Source: Cardiocondyla obscurior (Eukaryota; Arthropoda; Insecta; Hymenoptera; Formicidae). Taken from it: a stretch of 64,000 nt of DNA. The stretch covers positions 3,286,001 to 3,350,000 of the forward strand of contig NC_091887.1 of NCBI RefSeq assembly GCF_019399895.1, given 5' to 3'. The position numbers and the translations under genes are program-made. Shown here one piece after another: positions 36,474 through 49,700 of the stretch (its first letter is position 1; each line of letters begins with the position of its first letter). The notes under the pieces were generated by a model, which saw nothing but the letters and a program-made list of their open reading frames with translations, had not been told where the DNA came from and ran no database searches.

Positions 36474-37292
36474 CAAAAACTGATTTGAAGATTATTATGC
36501 TTTGTCCCGCATTTAAAATACACTTCCTCATTTTATCTGAATAATGTACTTGGAAAAAAAAAAGTATATAACATTATGTAAATTCTTGACACAGTGAAAT
36601 AATTAATTTTTTTTCAAACCATAAAAATTTTTCAAATATGGATTTGCATTTATATAAATATTAATGGTTTTAAATTTACACTAATAATTTTCCATTTACA
36701 TTAAAAAAATATTAGCGACATTATTTTTTTTTTTTTAATTTCTGTCATTGTTTTATTGTAGCAAGTAATGTGCATTTTGTAAATTGTTATATCAAATGTA
36801 CATATATTTTTTTTTGCAATAATATTAAATGTTGAAAATAGAATAACTTTCTCTTCTAGACTATTAATATTCGACATTTTATTGCGGAAAAATATCGTTC
36901 TTAGAATCAGTCTTACATCATATACTAGGGCACATCAAACCGGTCCTTGTTCCACCTTCCCCTTTTATCAAGCGGGTCGATTTGAATTGAGTAGAGAAGA
37001 GCAACTGCTTTGAAAGGTTTCGTCACTTACCCAGCTCGGCGTAACATAGGGCACCGATGAGCGACAAGATCCCAGAGAAGACCCAGACGATGAGAGCCTG
37101 ACCGACGCTGCCGCTGTTCCTGAGCACGCCTTTGGGCGACACGAAAATACCGGCGCCAACGATAATGCCAACGATGATCGCCACGCCGTCCAACAGACCC
37201 AGCTCTTTTTTCAGCTTGACTTCGTTGTTGGCTGCCGGGGCCGCATTCGGCAGCTGAACCGGCTTTTCCGCCGGCGCTACCTTATCCGGCAT
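32261..37292 (-). CDS. SLC7 light-chain amino-acid transporter (LAT/y+LAT type)
   Basis: Heteromeric amino-acid exchanger of the SLC7A5-A8 class, related to fly minidiscs/JhI-21, at the plasma membrane with an SLC3A2-type heavy chain. Eight exons, 37292-37031, 35925-35707, 35489-35219, 34964-34841, 34531-34331, 33023-32874, 32780-32603 and 32322-32261, give 488 residues. The APC fold shows the substrate-binding GAGIF motif in helix 1 (residues about 46-50), followed by AELGTMIPKSGGDYAYI, VINCYNVKWATRVQDIFT and FGALNGAIFASARLFFVGAR. Cys145 in PAWPGCEPPY matches the cysteine that forms the disulfide with the heavy chain. The tail ends MCVQEDKTE. Reading through the last donor would instead give a 14-residue tail ending at 32559; I prefer the spliced form because GTAAGT and AACAG flank it and the tail is family-like. 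The exact substrate class (neutral versus y+L) cannot be decided. Confidence 0.93.
32389..32537. mobile_element. 149-bp MITE-like element in the SLC7 last intron
   Basis: Perfect 14-bp terminal inverted repeats CCCAGATAGCACAA / TTGTGCTATCTGGG bound a 149-base element. The interior contains about seven variants of the palindromic octamer GGATATCC (for example AGGATATCCT). No coding capacity. A target-site duplication is not clear; the flanks share only GT. It makes up over half of the 280-bp intron 32323-32602. Confidence 0.75.
33219..33240. repeat. (TC)n microsatellite in an SLC7 intron
   Basis: Eleven TC units in the 1.3-kb intron between exons 5 and 6. The rest of this intron is AT-rich without convincing frames. 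Confidence 0.95.
35658..35690. repeat. (AAAAT)n tandem repeat in an SLC7 intron
   Basis: Five to six tandem AAAAT units in the short intron between exons 2 and 3, close to the exon 2 donor. Confidence 0.9.
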
Positions 37293-38882
37293 CTTCCACG
37301 TATTAACGTAGACTTGAAATTATTTTGCGAAGCTGGAGTAGATGCGCGCGAGCGCGCGCGTACGAACGTCACGCGCGTTTCCACGCGATAATTTGGAGCA
37401 CACGGGCTACAATTGTCACGGTCTGCCTCGTGGGCATTACCGCGAGCGCACGTGGATAAAGCGGAGAGAAAGCGGAAATTGAAAAAGATGATAAGCGAAG
37501 GCGAAAAAAGACTAGAGAACAGAGAGAGAGAAAGCGCGTAAACACGCGAGTAGTTCGCTTATCACCACGTGGCAAAGAACGTCTCGCGCGACAAATCCAC
37601 GTGCGCAACTTATATGCCAGACCGCGTTTGCCGGACTGCCGCTCGCTGGTTCACACTCGCTGCTAACGGTACGGGCTCACCGCCACCGTCTCCTACCCTT
37701 TGACAGTGTGATTCGCCGGCGATCGAACTGACGCGACGGTAGCAGCGGTCGCTGCGCGCGAACCGTATGCACGACCATTGGCGCGGGCACTGTACACTCT
37801 GAAACTTTGCCGGAATAAGTGCTCCAAAATCCAAAACGATATCCTTTCCTCCTTGCTCATATAGGCAGACGAAAACAAAAATCAACTCGCAAATTTTTGT
37901 TACACGGACATTTCCTTTCTTGCTGAAGACGACAAATAATCCTCGAAGCAACTTCGAAACTGATAATCGCCCAGAAACTCAGCGCTTCCCGTAAATGTAA
38001 CGTTTTGCCATGTAGACACCATGGTTTTTGCTACTGCTTTAAAATATAAACACGGTCAGAAAATTTCAGTTTATAAAAAACACACATACACTAATCACGT
38101 ATGTACACACCATTGACAAAGAAAATCCTGTGCTGCAGTTTCTCCACATTAACTTTGAGCGCTCAGGATATTGTAGAACGTATGTAATTTTTTGGCGATT
38201 TCATCAGCAAATGTCCACTGTTCCTGCACCACTGTCTCAACCTCAAGTCCTAAGCCTTACGAGTATTCCGATCCATATTGCATCATGAATTCGTTGAAAA
38301 ATGGAACCACATAGCTCGCACACCTGCTGAAACGATAATGTATCTTGTAACATAGAATGTGAATGAAGACGTCGTTTAACATTTCACGCAAAACGGTCAA
38401 CAAGCGATAACCGAGTGATAATCGATAACATATATTTCTACAAAAAGGATTGTCCACAAACTCAAAATAAAATATCAACAAAAAAATGCATTAAAACGTT
38501 TCAATAAAAGTAAAAAATTTCGGAAAATATTAACATGTTGATTGCCACTCACAAAATTATTTGAAAAACAAGAATAATTATATATTTTATTGCAATAATA
38601 TTAATATATGCTTGGACTTTAAAGGTAAAACACAGCTACTTGAGATAGTCAACGTGCTAATATAACATTCTTTTTTTATGACATGACGAATGACTTGCAT
38701 TTTTTACCTTGCTTTTTAACGTTTAATTTGATGTTTTGTGTATATTCTACTATGTGCAAAAGATGCAGTTTGAAAGAATAGATCTATTGATGATTGCGTT
38801 TGTTTAGCGCGCGCGGGCAAGTCGCGTATCACTGTATTTTTTTCGCCAGCCGCAGCTCGCGGCGGCACGCACCGTCGCGTAC

Positions 38883-38900
38883 AAAGAATCATGATTCTTT
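38883..38900. repeat. Perfect 18-bp palindrome
   Basis: AAAGAATCATGATTCTTT is a perfect palindrome with no loop. It lies in a CpG-rich patch of the SLC7/Rab3GAP1 spacer, a plausible dimeric transcription-factor site. Confidence 0.9.
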
Positions 38901-39723
38901 TTGAGAAAGCACTATCGGACGATACGTAATATGCGTACGTACATGCGTTCGATACCGGGAGGTTGACGGTATACTAAAAAGCACGTCTCTCCCGCATTTG
39001 ACTGAACCCTCTCGCTTGCTAAGAGCACGCATCACCCTTTGAAGCATTGGCGCAATGCGACCGCAGGTCATTCGAAACGCGTGATAAAATCGCGACATAC
39101 TTCTCCAAAAACTTCCGTTTTTTTTTTCCGGGAAAACCCTCTTCTTCCACTGTCACGTCATTTATAATTTCTGAACCTAGAAAAGTTCGAAAAAATTAAA
39201 GTTAAAGTGTGCATGTTAAAAAATAATAGATATAAAAAATGTAAGCACTCGATAAGCTCTACCTACTCCCGAAAAAAAGATAGTTTGCTGGAACATCCTG
39301 TGTATGAGATGCTATTATTAAAATATACGCTATTTTTTTTTCTTTTTTTTCACACTATTCGTTTTATACTTACGATAATGTATTCTAACAGCAAATATTA
39401 TGTTTCAAAGTATTTTACGCCAATGATGCCGCATGTTCGTTCAGTGCTGCGCAACCTTCTCGTCATTATCATCACATTATCACTTACACGTAGGCTTTTA
39501 CGTGCATGTATCGCGTACATGTGGTGCTTTAACATGAACAAATTGTTGTGACGATTGAGTTAATAATAAAGTTTCTAGTAATATTTTTTTATCGAGATCA
39601 AATCTATTTTCGGCATTATATGGCTATTTATAAACCGATGTAGGCAAAAAAATTGATGAAACTCAGAATTTAAGTAAAATAAATTCAAGTATTTAACATT
39701 GCATTATCATAATTTTACAGGTA

Positions 39724-39949
39724 CACTGAAAAGCAGATATGGCATTTGCTGAGGCGACGGTAGCTAGCGAACGCGACTTTAGCGTCGTGTTCGTCGAGTT
39801 TCACGTGTGCCACATGTATTATATACCGCGCCGGCCGGATTGCCGATGACTGATTTTTTCCCCCGTTCTCTCATCCCTTGCTTCTGCCGCCTAGGGTTAC
39901 GTACGCTAGCCGCTGTCGCCGCAGAAAATGCCATATCTGCTCTTCGGTG
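39724..39949. mobile_element. 226-bp MITE with 54-bp inverted termini
   Basis: The left end CACTGAAAAGCAGATATGGC and the right end, read inverted, CACCGAAGAGCAGATATGGC, continue as matching termini for about 54 bases with roughly ten mismatches. TA dinucleotides flank both ends (39722-39723 and 39950-39951), as for Tc1/mariner-type insertions. The 118-base interior is CpG-rich and non-coding, so the element is non-autonomous. A related end lies at 3161-3196. Confidence 0.85.
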
Positions 39950-40735
39950 TACATATAATTTTTTTTAATATAAAAGTATTTAAGGTTAAATAATAGATTA
40001 TAAATTTGTGTATAATGCTTACATCTTTTTTCTGCCTGTTTGATTCTTACATATGCATACTTAGGCCATGTTTATTATATTTAAACGACATAAAAAAAAT
40101 TTTTTGTAAAAAAGAACATTTACATTTGACATAAATTTTATTTTATACATACTTACCACGCGTGAGAAAAAAAAGAAAAAAATTCTCGATTGTTTTCACT
40201 TTAGTATAACCTTTCTCTGTTATTCACATCGTTCACAACGATCAAGTCCGCTTGTCGTTGGCTATGAGCTTTGTAATTTATGCTGTCAGCTGAAAAAACG
40301 AAGGGTTACTACTTTTTCTCGAGGTATAAGCTAAGCTCAGAGTATTTACTTCACATCTTTTGGAAACCGGATGTTGACATCAATGGCGAGAATCTGCCGA
40401 CTCGCTCGCTGAAGACAACTGAACAGACGTGAGAGTCATCTATGAGAAATATAGTGAAACGCGAAGGCGATCAGCTAACGTGCTAATAGAAGGAAACGTT
40501 CGATGCACGTACCGAGTGAACCAAGTCATGCGATGCTCGCAAAAGTCCGTTTGACGAAGAGAAAATTGAAGGGTCAATCCTGCGGCATTTTGACACAAAA
40601 CTGGAATTTATTCTTTATAAAGAAGAAGAGAAAAGAATTGTGCTCCAACAACGGGGGACATCTATGTATGAGAAAGAAAGTAAGGTCTGCGGATTGTCAA
40701 ATGTAGATATTTCCATCTCGAGTTAAGAGTCAACG

Positions 40736-43700
40736 ATGCATCACGTCGAAATCGAGGACTTTTATCATCATGATTTCACCACTGTTTCCGAATGGGAAGT
40801 GTTCATCGCGCGGCTCGAGGAGATCATCCACGAATGGAAGTTGCCGCAGACGAAAGTCGCGAGTCCTCTCAATCCGAGGGATTTCGTCGACTGTCAGTGG
40901 CACGAAGCCTCGGAGAAGCTCAACTTCGCAGGTTTGTATCTGGCTCGTCAAATATATCTTGAAATATTTGATTTAGACGTCAAAAGCCTATACACTTTAA
41001 GTAATAATTTTATGGGATATATATATTCTTGATAAGATATATTTGATATATTAATGCTTGCTATACAAAATCATGAATCTTAAAGAGCCATATGTTGTAT
41101 TTGTATATGCTTGACTATTTTATTAATAATTATATATATATTTTAGATGTAGAATTTGTGTTGAAACACTATAAACTAGAGAAAAAGGATGAGGATGAGG
41201 ATACAACAAAAGAGGAAAGTGAAGAGGAGTGGATACAATGTCAAAAAGATGCTATGGATATATCTAATGATTTTGCAAAGCTTAATGATAATTGCATGGA
41301 AATAGCTCGTTATTATGGAATCAGAGAATTCCTTGCATTAATACCAGCTCGAAAAACAAATTTAACAGATGAAACTCGAATTAAGATTATACTCAGTTCA
41401 CTAACTATTGCAACTAACAATGCAAATTGGTAAGTAACCAATTTGTAGTGCAATCTAATTACATTTTTTAGGTTAGAATTTTTGTTACATTTTTTTCAAA
41501 CATTTTAGTTATATACCAGCATTGGTGCAGGTACAAGAATCATGGCAAAAAATGTATCTTGGATGCTGTCCTGGGAAAGGAACTTCTGTGAGTCTTGACA
41601 TGGTACATTTAAAAAAAGTTCCACCACATTGTCGATATCTCACTGGTATGTATCATTTTTATTTTAATTATCTTGTTTTTAAATAAAATTTGGCGTTGGT
41701 TAAAATCTTTATAAAAAGAAATAATTAATAAATAGGTATTATTTGCAGGTTTACTTGCTCTTTTCAAACAGAAAATTGGGGAGGGCTGTGGAGTAAAACT
41801 TGACTCTGTAATGGTGTCTGCCAGGTTTTCTTATCTATTAAAAGACTGGACTAATAGCACGTGGACGCAGGAACCTCCAGATTTTGATTTTATGCAGGGA
41901 GAAACATTAGGCGTGGCAGAATTGGGTAAACTTCCCTTTGGAGCAACTTTTGATCCAGTCGGGTATTTAGATTTAGATAAATTATATATACCAACCAGAC
42001 ACCTTGTATATGTATAATGAAAAGCATGAGAGTTGGAAAAACATGTTTTATGTATGATTACCATTATTAAAAAAAAAAAAACTTTTAGGGAACTTCACTT
42101 GTTTGTCACATGGCCACAAATGACAGATAATGTGGTAGTAGATAGCGAAGGATATTCAGATCTTGAGCCTCAACTCGCTCCTGAATGGTCGGTGCAAGTA
42201 AAAATGGTAGCTTTACCAGCTTGTTTACTCGGGGAATACATGACAGACTTTTTACATCTGTGCAATAATCAGAAGACTATGGTGGAACTATTGGGTGAAA
42301 GCGCGTCTTACATTCATGATGACGAGCATATGCTAAGCTCGGCTTTCAATGTGCTTACCGAGTCGAGAATACCCACAATTTCGTCTGTTGTGGGTAAATC
42401 GAGCGTGAAGAAGAATAAGAGCGTCGAAGGCCCAATTTCAGAGGAGATCTTGCTACCCATACTTTATTTCCTTTTTCCAGATGCAGATGAAAACTCGGTA
42501 TGAGAAATAGTTTTTATTAATTATATTAAATCTAATAAAAAATGATTAAATGTAAAACAGTTTTTTTTTAACGTAAAAGAAGAAGGAATAAATAACGCGC
42601 GAAGTTAATTTGTTATAAAAGGAGTATATATTTAAGTTAAATTTTATAATAAAATATAATAAAAATTGGTGATTTGTGAAAAATAATTTCTTGAAATATG
42701 TACGTAAATGCAATTAATAATAATAATTTAAAAATCGTTGTAGAAATTTCCTTACAACGATATCATTACGGCCGTAGAAGATGATCAGTGGAAGGGCGTA
42801 AAAACTTGCACGACGGACAGTTTGGTGTGGCGTCTATCGATTGTCGCGGCGCACTGTACACACAATCTTGGTGGAGCTACTGCTTTGGCTCAACTCTGGC
42901 ACGAGTTTGTGCAGGAAATCAGATTCCGTTGGGAGAAGAGTATCTTGATACCAGGGTGAGTAGTAAACTAATCTCTTTATTTGTCATACGTTAGACGACA
43001 AGTTGTTCTCGTCATTGATGCACGTGCACGCGTGAAAACACGTGTTATAAAATAGAGCAGGGTTAATAAAGAAAAATTTCGATTCTTATTCTAAACGATT
43101 GGGAGCGGCATCAATAATTTCTCGCAATATGTCAGTAATTTACTTGGTCACGATAACATTTCTTTAAAGACAGACAATTTGATTACACTCATAAGATAAT
43201 ATAATCGTAAAGTCCGTCGTGCGAAATATCATTAAAAATAAACGTACGGAAGTGCGTGCGCTTGAACCGTTTGAAAGAACATTCGGTTCATTCGCTTCAA
43301 CGATTTGGTAATTAATATTCTTACATAAAGTTTCTTAGAGCTACACATGCTAAAGCCGCTTCTCAATCTAACACTCGCATTTGTAATTGGTTGCGCAAGC
43401 ATTACATAGTAATACCTGTCGCATCGTACTGATGTCATGATTGAAATTGAGTAAGTTTCGAACGTGTCAAATATTAGAGAAATATTTTTGCATCAAAATT
43501 ATGTTAATAAATTCAATCAATTTTTTTATATTTGACAGAAAGTTTTCTCAAGTATGTTTTAGGAATAGGACGTTTGACACGTTTGAGACTTGGCTCTTTT
43601 CCATCAGAGCGTCTGTCAAGATTGTCTAGATTTAAAAGCGCGTAGCATGAGCGAGAACAATCCACTGAGATTGAGACTGAACTCTACTGAACACGCTTGA

Positions 43701-46700
43701 GCAAGATAAATGACGAGACCATGGTGACCACGGATATTTAGAGCGGTACGAGACCGCTCCTCGTGGTAGGATTGCGAGCCATGTAAATATCCATATCGTG
43801 ATCGGTCCAGTTGTTCTCGTCGTAGTTATTGAGAGTATGTGTAGAGTCGGCTAAACTATACCGGCTGCCAGGTCGCGGTGGATTCGACTCCAAATTACGA
43901 TTACGCGATCGCGGTCGCTGTCGGCGGGCTGATGAGTGTGGTGGCAGGTGATTGTTATTGAAATTTGACCGCGACATTCGGTCCGAAGCGGCCGCTAGTG
44001 ACTGGCGCGATTGCCGTAATTCTGAAATGAAATATTAATGCGTTAAATATTATAATTTAGAAGGCTAGGCTATTAAAAATTATAGTGAATGAAAACGTAG
44101 ACAAACTAACCTGGTCTCGTGCTGACAAGATTGGAACCTAACGCGGTATTGGCAAAGTACCGCGTAGAGTTGTTGGAAAAACTATGTTGAGATTGGCCGT
44201 CGGCGATTGATCGGGCGGACACTTTGCTGCTATAGTGTCCGGTTTGAGAACGCACGTCGTCGATGCAGGACGCCCTAGTAATCGATCCTGAAATCGATCT
44301 CGCAATTAATTTATCTTGCTCTTGGTTTACAAGACACTGGTCGAAGATTATTGCTTATAAATATTTGTCCATCCATTATTCTTACATATTTCTCAAAGAC
44401 GATAAAAGTAAAAATTAAAATCTTTTTAAAGTTCTTTTCTTTTACGATTAAAATGCTTTATTAAGAATTTTTTTTGTATAAATAAAATTACTTGAAATAT
44501 AAAAAAAAAAATGTAAATTTTATGGATGATAAATTTTTATAAACGATAAGGAGCCATTAATCCACCTTGTCGATCGATAGAAAAAATCCTCGGTCGTGGT
44601 ATACTTCTGTTGCTGTAGGCCGACACTTGGTCCCACTCCTTTTGAGCATTGTAGGCGCTCAGAGTGGCCATCGACGACAGAGGTCCGCCGGGACTGGGTG
44701 TCGGACCTACGTTCGAGCAACAGTTGACCGGTAACCCCGCGATCGGACCGCCCATCTTCGTTTGGTCGATGCTGTGCAGGGTGTGCAGTTTACGTGCGCG
44801 ACGTCGATTCGCAACCACGAAGATGATCACCGCAACGACGATTGTGGCGCAAATTGCTGCGCTCGCGGCGATCGTGATCTTGTCCATGTTCGAGGTAGGT
44901 GAATTCTCCGTTCTGACCTCACGGCACTGGTTATACGGCACATTTGCCGGTGTGATGTTGGTCTCCTCCAGTGAGACCACGCAAACCACGATGCATTCCT
45001 GTAAATAGTCGAGATTAATCAATTGATAAGAAAAATTTATTAAAAAGTTTTTTTTTAGAAATTATTTTGTAAAAAAATCTTTTTTTTTTTTTTTACCTGA
45101 GAAGGCACGTTTTTAATCTTGAATTCTCGTTCGCTAGCCTCGAGCGGCGGCGCCTGCTTGAAACTATTATCTCCGAACAGTCGGTAGATCACCCTGAAGC
45201 CTAGGATATTAGTCGCCTCCGTGTCCCAGTATATGATAACCGCGTTGTCTTGTCTGAGCACATCCTTTACGATAATATCTTTCTCGTTCGATTTCGATTT
45301 GTACAACGGCGATCCCAGGACCAACGGCGGCCTTGGTTGATGCTGCTGCATATGCTCCAGCGATTGTTTTGGTGGCGACGGAGTAGTCCTCACTACCACG
45401 ACGTTTCCGGTTCGCGCGACAGTCGGGCGGGTTGTCGGAACGTAGGTCGAAGATGGAAACGATGGTGCGGTTCTTCTTTGTTCGGTCGTCGACGACACTG
45501 TCATCGTGCTCGTAGACAGGGTCGTGGTGGTGATTAGTTCCGTCGTAGAAGTCGTTGGTCGTACAGTCGGAAGGTGAGTTCCGACATCTCCAACTGCCGT
45601 CTCCGTTGGTTCTCTGGTGTCCACGCTTTCCACCGTTCCGATTCCAATAATCTCTGACGGTCGCTCGCAGTTCATGTCTACAATAATATTATAAATAATA
45701 TTTCAACATTAGACATAAGTAGATACCTAAAACAGATTACTTTAAGCGATTAATTTTTTTTCAAATAAAACACAGTAATATTTTTTAACGAATTAATTTA
45801 AAGAATAATTATATTTTCATATAAATTAATTTTAAGTTGAAAAAAAAATCATTATTTTGTTCAAATACAAATAAATTTTTTCTCTTCTTCCACTTGTAAA
45901 AAAAAAAAAAAAAATTATTTTCTACGCTTGAGGAAATCTGTCGAGGCACGTAGGATTTACCGTCAGGATCGATGGTGTAAAAACTCCTGTCCTGCAGTCG
46001 TTGCGGACTGCCGCAGAACTGCGGCTTGCGTTCGCGGCTGGTGACCTGTAGGTCCCGCGTCTTAATCCATTCGACGATCCATCGTAACCGGCAATCACAG
46101 ACGAGGAACCGTCCGCCCAGACTCAGACCGCGCAGAGTACCGTTTAGTTGGGCGAGCGCTTCTTCCGGTACCGTGGACAACGGATTACCGTCGATTGCTA
46201 GCAGCGTGATCGACGGGTTTCCTTGAAAGGCGTTCACCGGCAATTCGGTGATCAGATTAAATCCGATATCTAACACCTGGAGAAAAATTAAGTTATAGGA
46301 AATTAAAAAAAAAAAAAAAATAGTCAGGCGAACATCGATCAAGAAGAAACGCGTGAACGTTTCTAATTAAAAGACATTCCATAAAAAATTAAGTTAAAAA
46401 ATTACGCAAAAAATAAGTAAAATTTGTTTGATTAGATACTAACTCGAAGATCGGTAATGCTGTTGATAGCCGCCGTAGGAAAATCCGGGATGAGATTGTT
46501 CAGTAGACTAAGAGAGCTCAAGGTGTTTCTGATGCCGTAAAACGCATCCGAACCGATATTTTGGATCAGGTTTCTTTCGAGGTTTAATCCCGTGAGGGAA
46601 TCGAGGCCCTCGAAAGCTTTGGTGCCGGACGTTCCGGGGAGTTCGCGTATGCTGTTCTGCGAGAGATCGAGGAAGGCCAAAGTCCTCAGTCCCCTTAGTG

Positions 46701-49700
46701 CTTCCGGTACTTTTTTCTGCCGCGTTCCTTTGAGATTGAGATTCTTCAGAGTTCTCTCGAGGCCGCGAAACGATCCTGGAGCGAGAGTGACCTCGTTGTC
46801 CGAGAGTTTCAGCGTGATCAGTTTCGTGCCGGCGAAGGCGTTGTCGCTGACTTTGGTGATTTTGTTCATTGAGAGATCGAGCACGGTGAGGTTCCTCAGG
46901 ATCTTCAGGTTGACGCCAGGAATTTCCGTGAGCTCGTTATCTTTAAGATTCAAACTCTTCAAGTGATTCTCTTGGCCCTTGAAAGCCTCCGGCTCGATGT
47001 TTCTGATACGGCAACTCGATAGTTGTATATTGTTGATCTTGAGGGTGGTGAACGAACTGTTTCTTAAAACGCCGATCGTGCTGTTATTGACGTAGAAGAG
47101 ATCAACCGGCGTTTTGGTAGCGTAACGTCGCATCGCCGTTAGCAGCTGGTCGTAGTCAACGATGTCGCACTGCACCGAGAGCTCGCCAGCTAAATTGTAA
47201 TCGCAGATGCACGAGCTCTCGAGATCCATCGCGTGTTGCGACCATGGACAGGCGGATGTCGTTGCCGCGACGACGAACGCGCCCGCGAGCAGCAGCAACA
47301 GCTCTTTTGGAATTGCATCTGAAAATCGGAACACAAAATTAGTTAGAAGATGCTAAAACGACGATAATAAATAGGTCTACAAAGTTTTCATAAATATGAT
47401 GAGTTTTATGGAAAATAATATATCGACGAAATATTTTACGTAAGATATTATATTGTCGCTGTCGTGTGAATCGCAATCTTTAAGTAGCGTGGTAGTCATT
47501 GTAACGTAGCGTGGATGTAGAATTATCTTAGAGAAAGCGCCAATTCTTTTGGGCACACGCGAGTACACGCGTGATTTCGAAACGTGTCGCAACGCGTCGG
47601 CTTGTGCATTCTCGTAATTACGTCGCTTTTCATTATAATGTCTCTCGCGCCTCCCTTCACAGAGCCCTGGGGGCAGACCTCTCGACGACGTCGTGCATTA
47701 TGCCGCGACATAATTCTCTTTTCTCTCGCGGATATCGACGAAACGGAGCATGTGATTCCGGGTTTTTCTTTTTTCCGCTTAACGTTCTATTAACCGTGCG
47801 CGGGTGAAAATTCTCTCATTTTCTCCTGTAAACACATCTCGTAACGTTGTTTCCTAAACTATACGATTGCCAGATTGGATAGAACAGTTGAATTTCCCCA
47901 AAGGTATTGTAGACGGATTTGTTATGCCGTACATGGACGTTCGTTACGATAACGACGAGAGAACGATCCATTTTCTCCCCATATACGAGCGACGAAACTC
48001 ATTACGGCAACAGTTAATCTACCACATGCGTGCTAAACGATAATTACAAAGCAAAAAAAATTGTATTATTTTCTATTATAATCGATAATTGTTTTTTACA
48101 TTTAGGATATATTTAATAATTTAAAAATTTATATATTCAAGTAATAAAATTTATGTGCACGTACATATGTGCGCGATATGCTTGCAAGGTAAAAAATAGC
48201 TTACGTTATGAAAATTGCAGAATTCAAAGTTAAACGGCATATTGCGTAAATCGAGATCAATTGTGTTATCCCTGTTACATTAGAGTTTGATTGAAAATGT
48301 TCCACGTAATTGGACTTTCACGAGAGAAATCGAGCAGTTGAATTTCTTAATGACAGCTTGGTGTAATAACCACGTAATAGTAACCAATAGATTATTTCTC
48401 GCGGCAGGAGACAGGTTCACAAAGGTCAAGCAAACGAAAGACGCTGTCTGGGGTATTGTCGTTAAAGAAATTGAAACGTTTGGTATCTAGTTTTCTTGAA
48501 TTCTCGATTTAGACGACCGGCAACTTTAACAGGTGAATCTTGGTCTCGATAAACGGTAAATTTGATTCGAGACAGGTAACGTCAGCTGGAATAGCCGTCA
48601 TGATCGAAACCCGCAGGAATTCGTGCACCGTAAGGTGCGTGGCTATCGATAGCGAGATCGGGCCGAGGACACGTATCACGCGTAACGCTCCAGCCGGCGC
48701 GGCGGCCGTTGACTTGTAACGGGTTCGGTCTATGGGGCTCGGGCTTCGTTCAACGAGGTATTCTCAAGCGCGCTGGTCACGCCGGCTTTTCTTACTCCGA
48801 CGCGATTTTCCACGGTTATCGTGTTTCGCAAATGCGTGTCGCCACGAGTGACCTAATGGCCTTCCGAGGCACCTCATAGCTATGTAACTTTTAAGTATAT
48901 TATGTAGTATTTTTTATTATTAATTTTTTTTTTTTTAATACAGCACAAACTCTTCGAGTTTTCTATTCCGCAAGGTAGTTAAAAAAAAAAAAAAAAAAAT
49001 AAAGGAAACGGAAATGTCAGATTTATTTATGGTTTCCAGGGTGCAATTTTTTTTTTTTTTTTTTTTTTTTGATTTCAAGATACGCGAACGTTGACTTTTC
49101 CTGTCGGCCGAAGATTGATTTTTCTCTTCGCGTTGTGCGTGCGCTGCTCTTAGGTCGATGCACCAAGCACGTATTATGCGTGCACGCACGGTAACGACTG
49201 TTGGACTATTACATGTTACGCTGCATTTCCGTTTCAACACTCGGTAGCGTCGCGGCTGGACCTTCAAGTTTTTCCCGGTCTCACGTTGCCGGCATTAACA
49301 CGCCCAGGAATTCCCGCGAACTCTGCGCGTGATTGCAGTAATCCATCTGTAGCCGCGGACACGTAGGAGTGAAATAGGCTGCGTTTTCCACCTGAAACGG
49401 CTGCAGGGACAGCTTAAAAATCTCTTTCAAGAAAGCCTTGGGGGGGTGTGCGCGCGTGTCAAGGTTAATAACATTGCAAAAGGCAGTGCAATATTTATGA
49501 AGGGCGAGGCGAATGTAATGAATAGAATAAAATATCCTCAGCGATATGTTCCCACATGAATAAAACGCTTGCAAAAGTAGCTTCCTCTAAAAGATGTTAA
49601 CTATTGTCGCGTCGCAGATTTTTTTTTTTTTCCTCAAGCTATAAGTACACCACGTGTCGAGAGTGTCTATCAATCTTTTCAAGTTCCCGGAACTATTTAG

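Larger units (their letters stand above)
37293..40735. other. Divergent spacer between SLC7 and Rab3GAP1
   Basis: 3.4 kb between divergent start codons. 37300-37800 is CpG-rich with an AG-rich stretch and probably holds the SLC7 promoter and leader. 38040-38760 and 39130-39700 are AT-rich. 38800-39070 is again CpG-rich and carries an 18-bp palindrome. A MITE lies at 39724-39949. 40180-40735 should contain the Rab3GAP1 promoter and leader. No protein gene is seen; frames such as 39207-39551 look spurious. Confidence 0.55.

Noticed and set aside
47319..47334. Start of the LRR protein at the GTG before the long exon
   Set aside because: It is not an ATG, and a clear TTTTCAG acceptor lies between it and the conserved part; an upstream first exon fits better.
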